This document shows, piece by piece, positions 46,401 to 58,400 of a DNA stretch of 64,000 nt. Each line of letters starts with the position of its first letter. Positions within the stretch are counted from its first letter, which is position 1. The notes below the pieces were generated by a model. The model was not told the origin of the DNA. It made no database searches and saw only the letters and a list, made by a program, of their open reading frames with translations. The position numbers and the translations under genes were made by a program. The DNA is from Balanoglossus misakiensis (taxonomy: Eukaryota > Hemichordata). The stretch lies in assembly GCA_040954595.2 (NCBI GenBank), contig CM082582.2, forward strand, positions 3,658,001 through 3,722,000, written 5' to 3'.

Positions 46401-49400
46401 GGGAGAAAAAGAATCATCATGAACAGAGTGACCATGAAGGTATCTTGCCTATTAATTAAGCTGTGTTTTTTAAATATATTTTGATGATCATGGGGGTATA
46501 TATACTTTTCTAGAATAACAGTTGTTTCCACTTCATTTGACTTAAATATGTTTGATGGATCAATGTATACAAATTTTATCAAACTGAAAGCACGAATTGT
46601 ACTCTTGGCATAAATATACTCAGTGATGTAGACTTTGTTTTGAGATAAATGGGCATGCAAGACAAGAAACATGATGGGCTCAATGTGATTTTATGGCATT
46701 TACAAACATTACATTTTATGCAAAAGTGCTTAATATCTTTTATGCTTACATGCTTCAGTGCAAATTTTTCATTCTCAGATACCATTCAGGTTGATCCTTG
46801 TAAATTGGAAGTCACCGGATTTAAGGAAGGAACTTCTCAGGAAATTGTGGAGATGTACTTTGAGAGCAGGAACAGATCTGGTGGAGGAACACTTGTAAAA
46901 TGTGAAATGAAAGATGATGAAACTTATATCATTACATATGAAAGTCCAGAAGGTGAGATTATTTACCTGTTCAAATTTCACTGCAAACCCCATATCATAT
47001 TTATTGAAAATCTCAAAATATGATGGAAAAACATGCCCATCTTTAGGTAATGTTCGTTGTTGATTGGTGATCACTGTGTGTATTTGTACCGGGTATGTAA
47101 ATTGGTTTATTGCTTCACTTGTTTTACCATTTTAAAAATTACTCGGAAATTGTTTGTCCTTATATACTGGTAGTTTCCAAAGTTGCAAATGTGGTAGTTA
47201 TGACAACTTGGCAAAATCAGCTTCTGAATGTGTGGAATATTTCCTACTCTGACCTTTTTTTTTCATTTTCTATTAAAAGTTTGTTTTGCAGCAATGTGGT
47301 AGCTGGTCAGCTAAAATTAAAAACAAGTGAAATCTTATGACAATAACATTGTTGATATATGTTTGACAAAATATATAAAATATATATAAAAAAACACTCA
47401 TTTTGCATGATTTGCATTAGTAGAATTTATGTGTCATCAATTTCTATTTCTCTATTCCCCATCTTCTAGTGGCAGAATGTGTTCTTAGTCAAGAAAAGCA
47501 TGTTTTGGCAGGGAGACCATTAATAGTGAAACAATTCCAACCAACAAGGGAGAAAAAGAAACATCATGAACAGAGTGACCATGAAGGTATCTTGCCTGTT
47601 AATTAAGCTGTGTTTTTTAATTTTAATATATTTTGATGATCATGGGGGTATATATACTTTTCTAGAATAACAGTATAGTTTCCACTTCATTTGACTTAAA
47701 TATGTTTGATGGATCAATGTATACAAATTTTATCAAACTGAAAGCACGAATTGTACTCTTGGCATGAATACTCAGTGATGTAGATGATGTATAATATAAT
47801 AGATGGACATTATTAAAGGTATACGGTCACCTATACAAATTTAGCCACAGTTACCATGGTAAATTGAGATCTAACCAATCACAGATTTTCAGTGGGTGGC
47901 ACACGCGAAAATAAAGCGTTCTTTAGAACACTCAAATATGCCATTTCAACTATATATGGTGATATGTAAATTGGAGGTGACCGTATACCTTTAAGACAAA
48001 CATGATAGGCTTCATTCTGTATCATAACTTTCATGAGCGCGGTGAGTAGAATTATATTGCCAAAGAATTTACCACTGTGGTTATATCAATATTCTTACTT
48101 CCTGTTTAATAGAGAGTGATTCAGAAGAAGAAGAAGCCAACTGTACAATAGAAGTGACAGGTTTCCCTCCAGACACAAGCACTGAGACACTGGAACTTTA
48201 CTTTGAGAGTAAGCGATCAGGTGGTGGTCCTATTGAATCCAAGGAAGTCATCAATGGTGTACTGGTCATTACATTTGAAAGTCCCGATGGTAAGCACTAT
48301 TGAAGGGCTATCTATTCAGTATTATTACATTTGGTTTTATGAAGTGCAATGCCAACTTGTGTTTAACAGGATTTCAAATGCAGACCATGCATACTCCACT
48401 CAATGTAGCAGATAAGGCTTGCACGAAACCTGTCAGCCAAATCCACAACTTACTTAACATTTTGTAAAATCTTTGCAGATGCAGCAAGAGTTCTTGAACG
48501 TCAAAATCACAAAATATCTCAAATGAAGCTGACCGTCAGAGAGCCTGCAAAGAAAAAAAAGAAACCAAAGCTTCCCAGAGATAGACAGAGTTTTCTGTTG
48601 AGAGGATTGGCAGATGGCACAAAAAGAGAACATCTTGAGTTATACTTGGAAACCTGTACTGGGATAGAGGGCGATGCAGAACTACTTTTTGGTGAAGAAC
48701 CTGATGTGGTACTAGTTCGATATGATGAAGAAATTGAAGGTAAACATAAGCTGTAGAATGTTAAATAAATCAGATACATAATTGCAATCATGCCCGTCTG
48801 CATTCCAAAAATCATGAATCAAATACATTTTGTATCACATTTTCATGGCCAGTTACACAGACAGCTGGAAACAAAGGAAAATACATGTTGCACGGCACAG
48901 ACAACTTGCAAAGCACACATAGAATAAACAGTGAGTGGTTTAAATTCACAGTTATATGCAGACATCCTACTTTCTATTGCTATAGAAATCATATTATATT
49001 ATATCATACTACAGTCTGCCGGTCTGATTGGACGAGAGCTCAATCTAGTGATGCTAAAATACTGTTTTAGCATGGCTATCAGTGGTAAAACGGGCCCTTG
49101 AACTATTAGCATGCATCAGGGAAAATGTGGGGGTAAACCAAATGAACAAATCAAGGTACAGACATTTTATTTTGGAACTGCTCTGTGAGAATGTTTGATA
49201 CTTTGCCCTGCGTGATGCCTGTCATGTCACTTTTTGTTTTCTGCTTCATGTTTAATGCTTGATCCTGTTTTTGCTTAATTAGATTCTGAATTCTATTTTA
49301 AAAATTATGTGATCTATTGCCGAAGTGGTGAAATGCCAACTGAATTGCATTTCATTATACCGGTACAACAAGAAATTCTAGAGGGATAAATTGTTTTTCA

Positions 49401-52400
49401 TCAGATTTTGAAAATATCAAGAAAAAAATTGGAAAGAAGAAATTGAACAAAGCCAAGATTACAGTTGAACCTGTGCATCTCACCAATTGTATTATGGTAA
49501 AAAATCTTCCTCCAAATGTTACTGATGATACTCTGGAACTGTACTTTGAGGCTAAAAAGAAAAGTGGTGGAGGTGAAGTGGTTGAGGTTGACATGAAAGA
49601 AGATACAGGGACAGCATTGGTCAGTTTCAAAGATTACAAAGGTAAGAACATAAGAAAGCTAGTTGACAAAGAGTTTACTTACAAGCTGTGAGATTTCTAA
49701 AACAGGGTTATACTTTTCAAGGTTTGAAGTAAACTTTCTGAAAAAATAATTCATGTAATTCCAAGGAACCATTGGCATTTTAATGTTCTCTGTACATGAT
49801 ATAAGGAATCCAAATTTTCCACAGGACAATCACATGATATTTTGTTGGCTAACCTATAAAGTGGAGGGCATTGATGATAGGTTTTCTTCTCTTGTGTCCT
49901 CAGTTCTAGATTCAGTGTTGTCAAGACAACATAAAGTATACAAGAAGGCAATAGAAGTCCAACCATACTATGAATGCCTCGGTGAAGTTGTGAGTAGTGA
50001 TGAACCACCAGCCAGAATACCCGATCCAATTACCATAAAGGCCCATCCAAACGTTCTTAATTACATCACATCCAAACCACAGTACCTGGAAGAACTGAAG
50101 AAATCGCTGTCAAAAGTCTATGCCCAGCATGAATGGCCCGCAGCAGGAAGCAATGATTCCATTCTTATCATTCCCAGTTTTCCAGAGGAAGTGGAAAACC
50201 GGCACCAGAAATACAAAGAATGGCCCAAGACAGTGAACGAAGCTCTCTCCAAGTTCCTGAAGAATTTCAAGTGTGCTGACGTGTCTGTCTTGGAAGGCAT
50301 CTGGCTGCAAGTGATCAGTCAGAAGGCAGGATGGGCAACTGGAGAGGTGGAGGTAATTGATGACCAGAACTCTTCACGTATCCTGATAACTGGCAGGCTA
50401 GAGCGTGTGGAACAAGTTGAAGACAAAGTTAACCAGGACATCGAAGATCAAATGCAGAAAGCAAATGATCATGGGGGTATATATACTTTTCTAGAATAAC
50501 AGTATTGTTTCCACTTCATTTGACTTAAATATGTTTGATGGATCAATGTATACAAATTTTATCAAACTGAAAGCACGAATTGTACTCTTGGCATGAATAC
50601 TCAGTGATGTAGATGATGTATAATATAATAGATGGACATTATTAAAGGTATACGGTCACCTATACAAATTTAGCCACAGTTACCATGGTAAATTGAGATC
50701 TAACCAATCACAGATTTTCAGTGGGTGGCACACGCGAAAATAAAGCGTTCTTTAGAACACTCAAATATGCCATTTCAACTATATATGGTGATATGTAAAT
50801 TGGAGGTGACCGTATACCTTTAAGACAAACATGATAGGCTTCATTCTGTATCATAACTTTCATGAGCGCGGTGAGTAGAATTATATTGCCAAAGAATTTA
50901 CCACTGTGGTTATATCAATATTCTTACTTCCTGTTTAATAGAGAGTGATTCAGAAGAAGAAGAAGCCAACTGTACAATAGAAGTGACAGGTTTCCCTCCA
51001 GACACAAGCACTGAGACACTGGAACTTTACTTTGAGAGTAAGCGATCAGGTGGTGGTCCTATTGAATCCAAGGAAGTCATCAATGGTGTACTGGTCATTA
51101 CATTTGAAAGTCCCGATGGTAAGCACTATTGAAGGGCTATCTATTCAGTATTATTACATTTGGTTTTATGAAGTGCAATGCCAACTTGTGTTTAACAGGA
51201 TTTCAAATGCAGACCATGCATACTCCACTCAATGTAGCAGATAAGGCTTGCACGAAACCTGTCAGCCAAATCCACAACTTACTTAACATTTTGTAAAATC
51301 TTTGCAGATGCAGCAAGAGTTCTTGAACGTCAAAATCACAAAATATCTCAAATGAAGCTGACCGTCAGAGAGCCTGCAAAGAAAAAAAAGAAACCAAAGC
51401 TTCCCAGAGATAGACAGAGTTTTCTGTTGAGAGGATTGGCAGATGGCACAAAAAGAGAACATCTTGAGTTATACTTGGAAACCTGTACTGGGATAGAGGG
51501 CGATGCAGAACTACTTTTTGGTGAAGAACCTGATGTGGTACTAGTTCGATATGATGAAGAAATTGAAGGTAAACATAAGCTGTAGAATGTTAAATAAATC
51601 AGATACATAATTGCAATCATGCCCGTCTGCATTCCAAAAATCATGAATCAAATACATTTTGTATCACATTTTCATGGCCAGTTACACAGACAGCTGGAAA
51701 CAAAGGAAAATACATGTTGCACGGCACAGACAACTTGCAAAGCACACATAGAATAAACAGTGAGTGGTTTAAATTCACAGTTATATGCAGACATCCTACT
51801 TTCTATTGCTATAGAAATCATATTATATTATATCATACTACAGTCTGCCGGTCTGATTGGACGAGAGCTCAATCTAGTGATGCTAAAATACTGTTTTAGC
51901 ATGGCTATCAGTGGTAGAACGGGCCCTTGAACTATTAGCATGCATCAGGGAAAATGTGGGGGTAAACCAAATGAACAAATCAAGGTACAGACATTTTATT
52001 TTGGAACTGCTCTGTGAGAATGTTTGATACTTTGCCCTGCGTGATGCCTGTCATGTCACTTTTTGTTTTCTGCTTCATGTTTAATGCTTGATCCTGTTTT
52101 TGCTTAATTAGATTCTGAATTCTATTTTAAAAATTATGTGATCCATTGCCGAAGTGGTGAAATGCCAACTGAATTGCATTTCATTATACCGGTACAACAA
52201 GAAATTCTAGAGGGATAAATTGTTTTTCATCAGATTTTGAAAATATCAAGAAAAAAATTGGAAAGAAGAAATTGAACAAAGCCAAGATTACAGTTGAACC
52301 TGTGCATCTCACCAATTGTATTATGGTAAAAAATCTTCCTCCAAATGTTACTGATGATACTCTGGAACTGTACTTTGAGGCTAAAAAGAAAAGTGGTGGA

Positions 52401-55400
52401 GGTGAAGTGGTTGAGGTTGACATGAAAGAAGATACAGGGACAGCATTGGTCAGTTTCAAAGATTACAAAGGTAAGAACATAAGAAAGCTAGTTGACAAAG
52501 AGTTTACTTACAAGCTGTGAGATTTCTAAAACAGGGTTATACTTTTCAAGGTTTGAAGTAAACTTTCTGAAAAAATAATTCATGTAATTCCAAGGAACCA
52601 TTGGCATTTTAATGTTCTCTGTACATGATATAAGGAATCCAAATTTTCCACAGGACAATCACATGATATTTTGTTGGCTAACCTATAAAGTGGAGGGCAT
52701 TGATGATAGGTTTTCTTCTCTTGTGTCCTCAGTTCTAGATTCAGTGTTGTCAAGACAACATAAAGTATACAAGAAGGCAATAGAAGTCCAACCATACTAT
52801 GAATGCCTCGGTGAAGTTGTGAGTAGTGATGAACCACCAGCCAGAATACCCGATCCAATTACCATAAAGGCCCATCCAAACGTTCTTAATTACATCACAT
52901 CCAAACCACAGTACCTGGAAGAACTGAAGAAATCGCTGTCAAAAGTCTATGCCCAGCATGAATGGCCCGCAGCAGGAAGCAATGATTCCATTCTTATCAT
53001 TCCCAGTTTTCCAGAGGAAGTGGAAAACCGGCACCAGAAATGCAAAGAATGGCCCAAGACAGTGAACGAAGCTCTCTCCAAGTTCCTGAAGAATTTCAAG
53101 TGTGCTGACGTGTCTGTCTTGGAAGGCATCTGGCTGCAAGTGATCAGTCAGAAGGCAGGATGGGCAACTGGAGAGGTGGAGGTAATTGATGACCAGAACT
53201 CTTCACGTATCCTGATAACTGGCAGGCTAGAGCGTGTGGAACAAGTTGAAGACAAAGTTAACCAGGACATCGAAGATCAAATGCAGAAAGCAAATGATCA
53301 TGGGGGTATATATACTTTTCTAGAATAACAGTATTGTTTCCACTTCATTTGACTTAAATATGTTTGATGGATCAATGTATACAAATTTTATCAAACTGAA
53401 AGCACGAATTGTACTCTTGGCATGAATACTCAGTGATGTAGATGATGTATAATATAATAGATGGACATTATTAAAGGTATACGGTCACCTATACAAATTT
53501 AGCCACAGTTACCATGGTAAATTGAGATCTAACCAATCACAGATTTTCAGTGGGTGGCACACGCGAAAATAAAGCGTTCTTTAGAACACTCAAATATGCC
53601 ATTTCAACTATATATGGTGATATGTAAATTGGAGGTGACCGTATACCTTTAAGACAAACATGATAGGCTTCATTCTGTATCATAACTTTCATGAGCGCGG
53701 TGAGTAGAATTATATTGCCAAAGAATTTACCACTGTGGTTATATCAATATTCTTACTTCCTGTTTAATAGAGAGTGATTCAGAAGAAGAAGAAGCCAACT
53801 GTACAATAGAAGTGACAGGTTTCCCTCCAGACACAAGCACTGAGACACTGGAACTTTACTTTGAGAGTAAGCGATCAGGTGGTGGTCCTATTGAATCCAA
53901 GGAAGTCATCAATGGTGTACTGGTCATTACATTTGAAAGTCCCGATGGTAAGCACTATTGAAGGGCTATCTATTCAGTATTATTACATTTGGTTTTATGA
54001 AGTGCAATGCCAACTTGTGTTTAACAGGATTTCAAATGCAGACCATGCATACTCCACTCAATGTAGCAGATAAGGCTTGCACGAAACCTGTCAGCCAAAT
54101 CCACAACTTACTTAACATTTTGTAAAATCTTTGCAGATGCAGCAAGAGTTCTTGAACGTCAAAATCACAAAATATCTCAAATGAAGCTGACCGTCAGAGA
54201 GCCTGCAAAGAAAAAAAAGAAACCAAAGCTTCCCAGAGATAGACAGAGTTTTCTGTTGAGAGGATTGGCAGATGGCACAAAAAGAGAACATCTTGAGTTA
54301 TACTTGGAAACCTGTACTGGGATAGAGGGCGATGCAGAACTACTTTTTGGTGAAGAACCTGATGTGGTACTAGTTCGATATGATGAAGAAATTGAAGGTA
54401 AACATAAGCTGTAGAATGTTAAATAAATCAGATACATAATTGCAATCATGCCCGTCTGCATTCCAAAAATCATGAATCAAATATCACATTTTCATGGCCA
54501 GTTACACGGACAGTTGGAAACAAAGGAAAATACATGTTGCACAGCACAGACAACTTGCAAAGCACACATAGAATAAACAGTGAGTGGTTTAAATTCACAG
54601 TTATATGCAGACATCCTACTTTCTATTGCTATAGAAATCATATTATATTATATCATACTACAGTCTGCCGGTCTGATTGGACGAGAGCTCAATCTAGTGA
54701 TGCTAAAATACTGTTTTAGCATGGCTATCAGTGGTAAAACGGGCCTTTGAACTAAGCATGCATCAGGGAAAATGTGGGGTAAACCAAATAAACAAAGCAA
54801 AAATACAGACATTTTATTTTGGAACTGCTCTGTGAGAACGTTTGATACTTTGCCCTGCGTGATGCCTGTCATGTCACTTTTTGTTTTCTGCTTCATGTTT
54901 AATGCTTGATCCTGTTATTGCTTAATTAGATTCTGAATTCTATTTTAAAAATTATGTGATCCATTGCCGAAGTGGTGAAATGCCAACTGAATTGCATTTC
55001 ATTATACCGGTACAACAAGAAATTCTAGAGGGATAAATTGTTTTTCATCAGATTTTGAAAATATCAAGAAAAAAATTGGAAAGAAGAAATTGAACAAAGC
55101 CAAGATTACAGTTGAACCTGTGCATCTCACCAATTGTATCATGGTAAAAAATCTTCCTCCAAATGTTACTGATGATACTCTGGAACTGTACTTTGAGGCT
55201 AAAAAGAAAAGTGGTGGAGGTGAAGTGGTTGAGGTTGACATGAAAGAAGATACAGGGATTGCATTGGTCAGTTTCAAAGATTACAAAGGTAAGAACATAA
55301 GAAAGCTAGTTGACAAAGAGTTTACTTACAAGCTGTGAGATTTCTAAAACAGGGTTATACTTTTCAAGGTTTGAAGTAAACTTTCTGAAAAAATAATTCA

Positions 55401-58400
55401 TGTAATTCCAAGGAACCATTGGCATTTTAATGTTCTCTGTACATGATATAAGGAATCCAAATTTTCCACAGGACAATCACATGATATTTTGTTGGCTAAC
55501 CTATAAAGTGGAGGGCATTGATGATAGGTTTTCTTCTCTTGTGTCCTCAGTTCTAGATTCAGTGTTGTCAAGACAACATAAAGTAAACAAGAAGGCAGTA
55601 CAAGTCCAACCATATTATGAGTGCCTCGGTGAAGTTGTGAGTAGTGATGAACCACCAGCCAGAATACCCGATCCAATTACCATAAAGGCACATCCAAACG
55701 TTCTTAATTACATCACATCCAAACCACAGTACCTGGAAGAACTGAAGAAATCGCTGTCAAAAGTCTATGCCCAGCATGAATGGCCCGCAGCAGGAAGCAA
55801 TGATTCCATACTTATCATTCCCAGTTTTCCAGAGGAAGTGGAAAACCGGCACCAGAAATGCAAAGAATGGCCCAAGACAGTGAACGAAGCTCTCTCCAAG
55901 TTCCTGAAGAATTTCAAGTGTGCTGACGTGCCTGTCTTGGAAGACATCTGGCTGCAAGTGATCAGTCAGAAGGCAGGATGGGCAACTGGAGAGGTGGAGG
56001 TAATTGATGACCAGAACTCTTCACGTATCCTGATAACTGGCAGGCTAGAGCGTGTGGAACAAGTTGAAGACAAAGTTAACCAGGTGATCAAGGACATCGA
56101 AGATCAAATGCAGAAAGCAAAGAGAATGATTAAAGAGAGCCAGAAGCTGGATATCTTGACGATTAAACAGCTCCTTATGTGCAACTTCAGCAAAACCGCC
56201 ATGGCAAAATATCCCGATTTGACCGTAAAAGTCACGCTGAAGTCAAAACAGATATCCTTTCATGGTTTGCCAAATGATGTAAATGCTGCAAAGTGTGACA
56301 TGTATGAAACCATGTGCAAAATGCCTAAAATGAGCTTCAAGCCACCAACCCAGTCATATGTTGAATTTTTACAGTTGCCAGATGTCAGCCAAAGAATCTA
56401 CGACATGTTCAAACAAAGCAAAATTCAAGCTATTTACTTTGTTGGGGATGATGGGATTGTTTTGTCCGCCATGAGTCATGCGGACTTAGCTACTGCTAGT
56501 AGAATCATGAAAGGAAGCATAGTGGAGGAGAAGATACAACTGCAACCACGCTCTTTACCAGCCATTCAAAAACAAGAATGGCAAAAACTGGTAACACAGT
56601 TGCAAGAAGATCACGTGACCAAAATAGACATTCCAAAAGGAGACAAGAAGACAGTTTTGATCATAGGATTCCAGACAGAGATCCAAACTGTTTTGGCTCA
56701 GCTGAAGGACTACATTGCGGTGAACACTGAAGTTGATGAGTCAGTGAAAATTGAAAGTGGTCGAATGAAGTACATTGATGCCTACAAGAAAGATGTCATG
56801 GTGAGGATTGAAAAAGGAGCTCAAAGACTACCTTTGCAAATAAACAGGCAAACAAAAGAGTCTTTTGTTCTACTAACCATCAGAGGAACTGAAGATGATG
56901 TCAAGGTGGCAGCCAAAGCTCTATCACAACTAGCAGACAGTGTGTGTAGACGTACATATCCTGTAGACAAACCAGGGTTGGCCAAGCACATCAGAGAGGA
57001 GAAAGGTAAATTCTCCTTGAAAATGGTGGAAGATCGATGGCAGTGTAAGATTGATGTGAGCGACCCGTCAGAGGGAGACTACAGAGTGTCTGGTGATGAT
57101 AATGATGATGAAGGCTTCGAGAATGTTTCCATGGCTCAGCCAACAACATATCACATTCTCTGTTATCATACAATGGCGAACGGGAGGAGGATTGTGGTTG
57201 GCAAAGGTGATCTTACAAAGATGCATGTAGATGCCATTGTCAGTGCTGCTAATGGAAGCCTCACCTCCTCTACTGGTGGACTTGCCAAGGCAATCACTGA
57301 TGCAGGTAAATAATAAGTAAATACTTTTTCTGCTTTTCTCATTCAAGGCAAAATGAAAAGCCATGGTGTTCTAGACGTCAATATGCTTTTTAGTGATAAG
57401 AATGTATCACATACCCAAGACAAAACACAACCCAAAAGATTCTATCTTGTCAACTAGGTTTCAACAATTTGTAAAATAACTATTTACAAGCAGGAAGTGC
57501 ATGGCTCATCAGTACAGTACTTCCAATAGTTCGACAGTCCACATGTTTCAATATACCCCGGTAGAATGAGACATGTAAATTGTCACCCAGAACTGGAACT
57601 TAATTGAATGTAAAGAAATAAAAACTGATGAGGACAATTAGCTTTTCAGTAAAATATATAACTTTGATCCTGTTCTTTTAGCATTGTCTTAAAAATGTAA
57701 TTGTAAATGTGTTGGGTTTGTCTTTTAGGTGGTCCAGATATACAAGGAGAATGTTCACAAATCATCAGACAAAGGGGAAGATTGTATGAGGGTGAAGCAG
57801 TTCCTACAGGACCTGGGAATTTGTCCTGTAAAGCCATAATTCATGCTGTTTCTCCTGTGTGGCATGGATCATCACACAGCCATTGGAGTGCCGGCCATGG
57901 TCAGGGGAAAGAAGAACGCTTGCTTACTGATGCTGTTTGTAGCAGTCTGAAGATAGCAGAGCAGTTCGGCCATACATCCATTGGTATTCCTGCCATTGGT
58001 TCTGGTGGGCTTGGATTTCCATTGGACTTGTGTGTGAAGACTATTATTGGTGCAGTGGACCATTATTGTTCATTCAGCAAACCAAAGTCCCTGATGGAGA
58101 TCAGATTTGTTGACAATAGTGATGCAACTTGTCAACAGTTCCAGGATGAATTGGTTCAATTCTACCGTGGCAACGTTGTTATAACCAGTGAAGAGGAGTC
58201 ACAAGGTTGGTACAGTTGCGTTGTTGGGCAAGTTTAGTCAAATAAATAAATTTCAAGGTACAATATTGAAGTATGTTCAGAAGAATATTGTGCCAACAGA
58301 AATTCCCCGGGTGACAGTTATACCAATTTTACCAAGTGACAACTTTCAATTGTTTGCCAAGGGAAAGAACACTGAATTTTTTGTGAAAATGAGAAAAAAT

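Larger units (their letters stand above)
47637..50465. repeat. Tandem repeat unit U1 (2829 bp)
   Basis: Begins in the intron after 47586 and ends inside a coding exon at AAAGCAAA. The next unit restarts at TGATCATGGGG. Contains four exons and a TTAA MITE. Differs from U2 at only a handful of positions seen by eye. Confidence 0.95.
50466..53294. repeat. Tandem repeat unit U2 (2829 bp)
   Basis: Exact-length copy of U1. Differences seen: one Tyr/Cys codon (53041), and single bases near 50507, 51917 and 52143. Shares with U1 the lack of VIK. Confidence 0.95.
53295..56121. repeat. Tandem repeat unit U3 (2827 bp), continuous with the 3' gene body
   Basis: More diverged than U1/U2: small deletions near 54483 and 54750-54790, substitutions, and a 9-bp VIK-coding segment at about 56086. 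Its last exon is intact and runs into unique sequence, so this is the ancestral-like copy. Confidence 0.95.

Noticed and set aside
49783-49903. N-terminal part of the 238-codon and 627-codon frames (also 52612-52732 and 55430-55550)
   Set aside because: The preceding exon donor is phase 1 and the acceptor TTCTCTTGTGTCCTCAG at 49903 fits it and completes RRM6; the upstream open sequence is intron.
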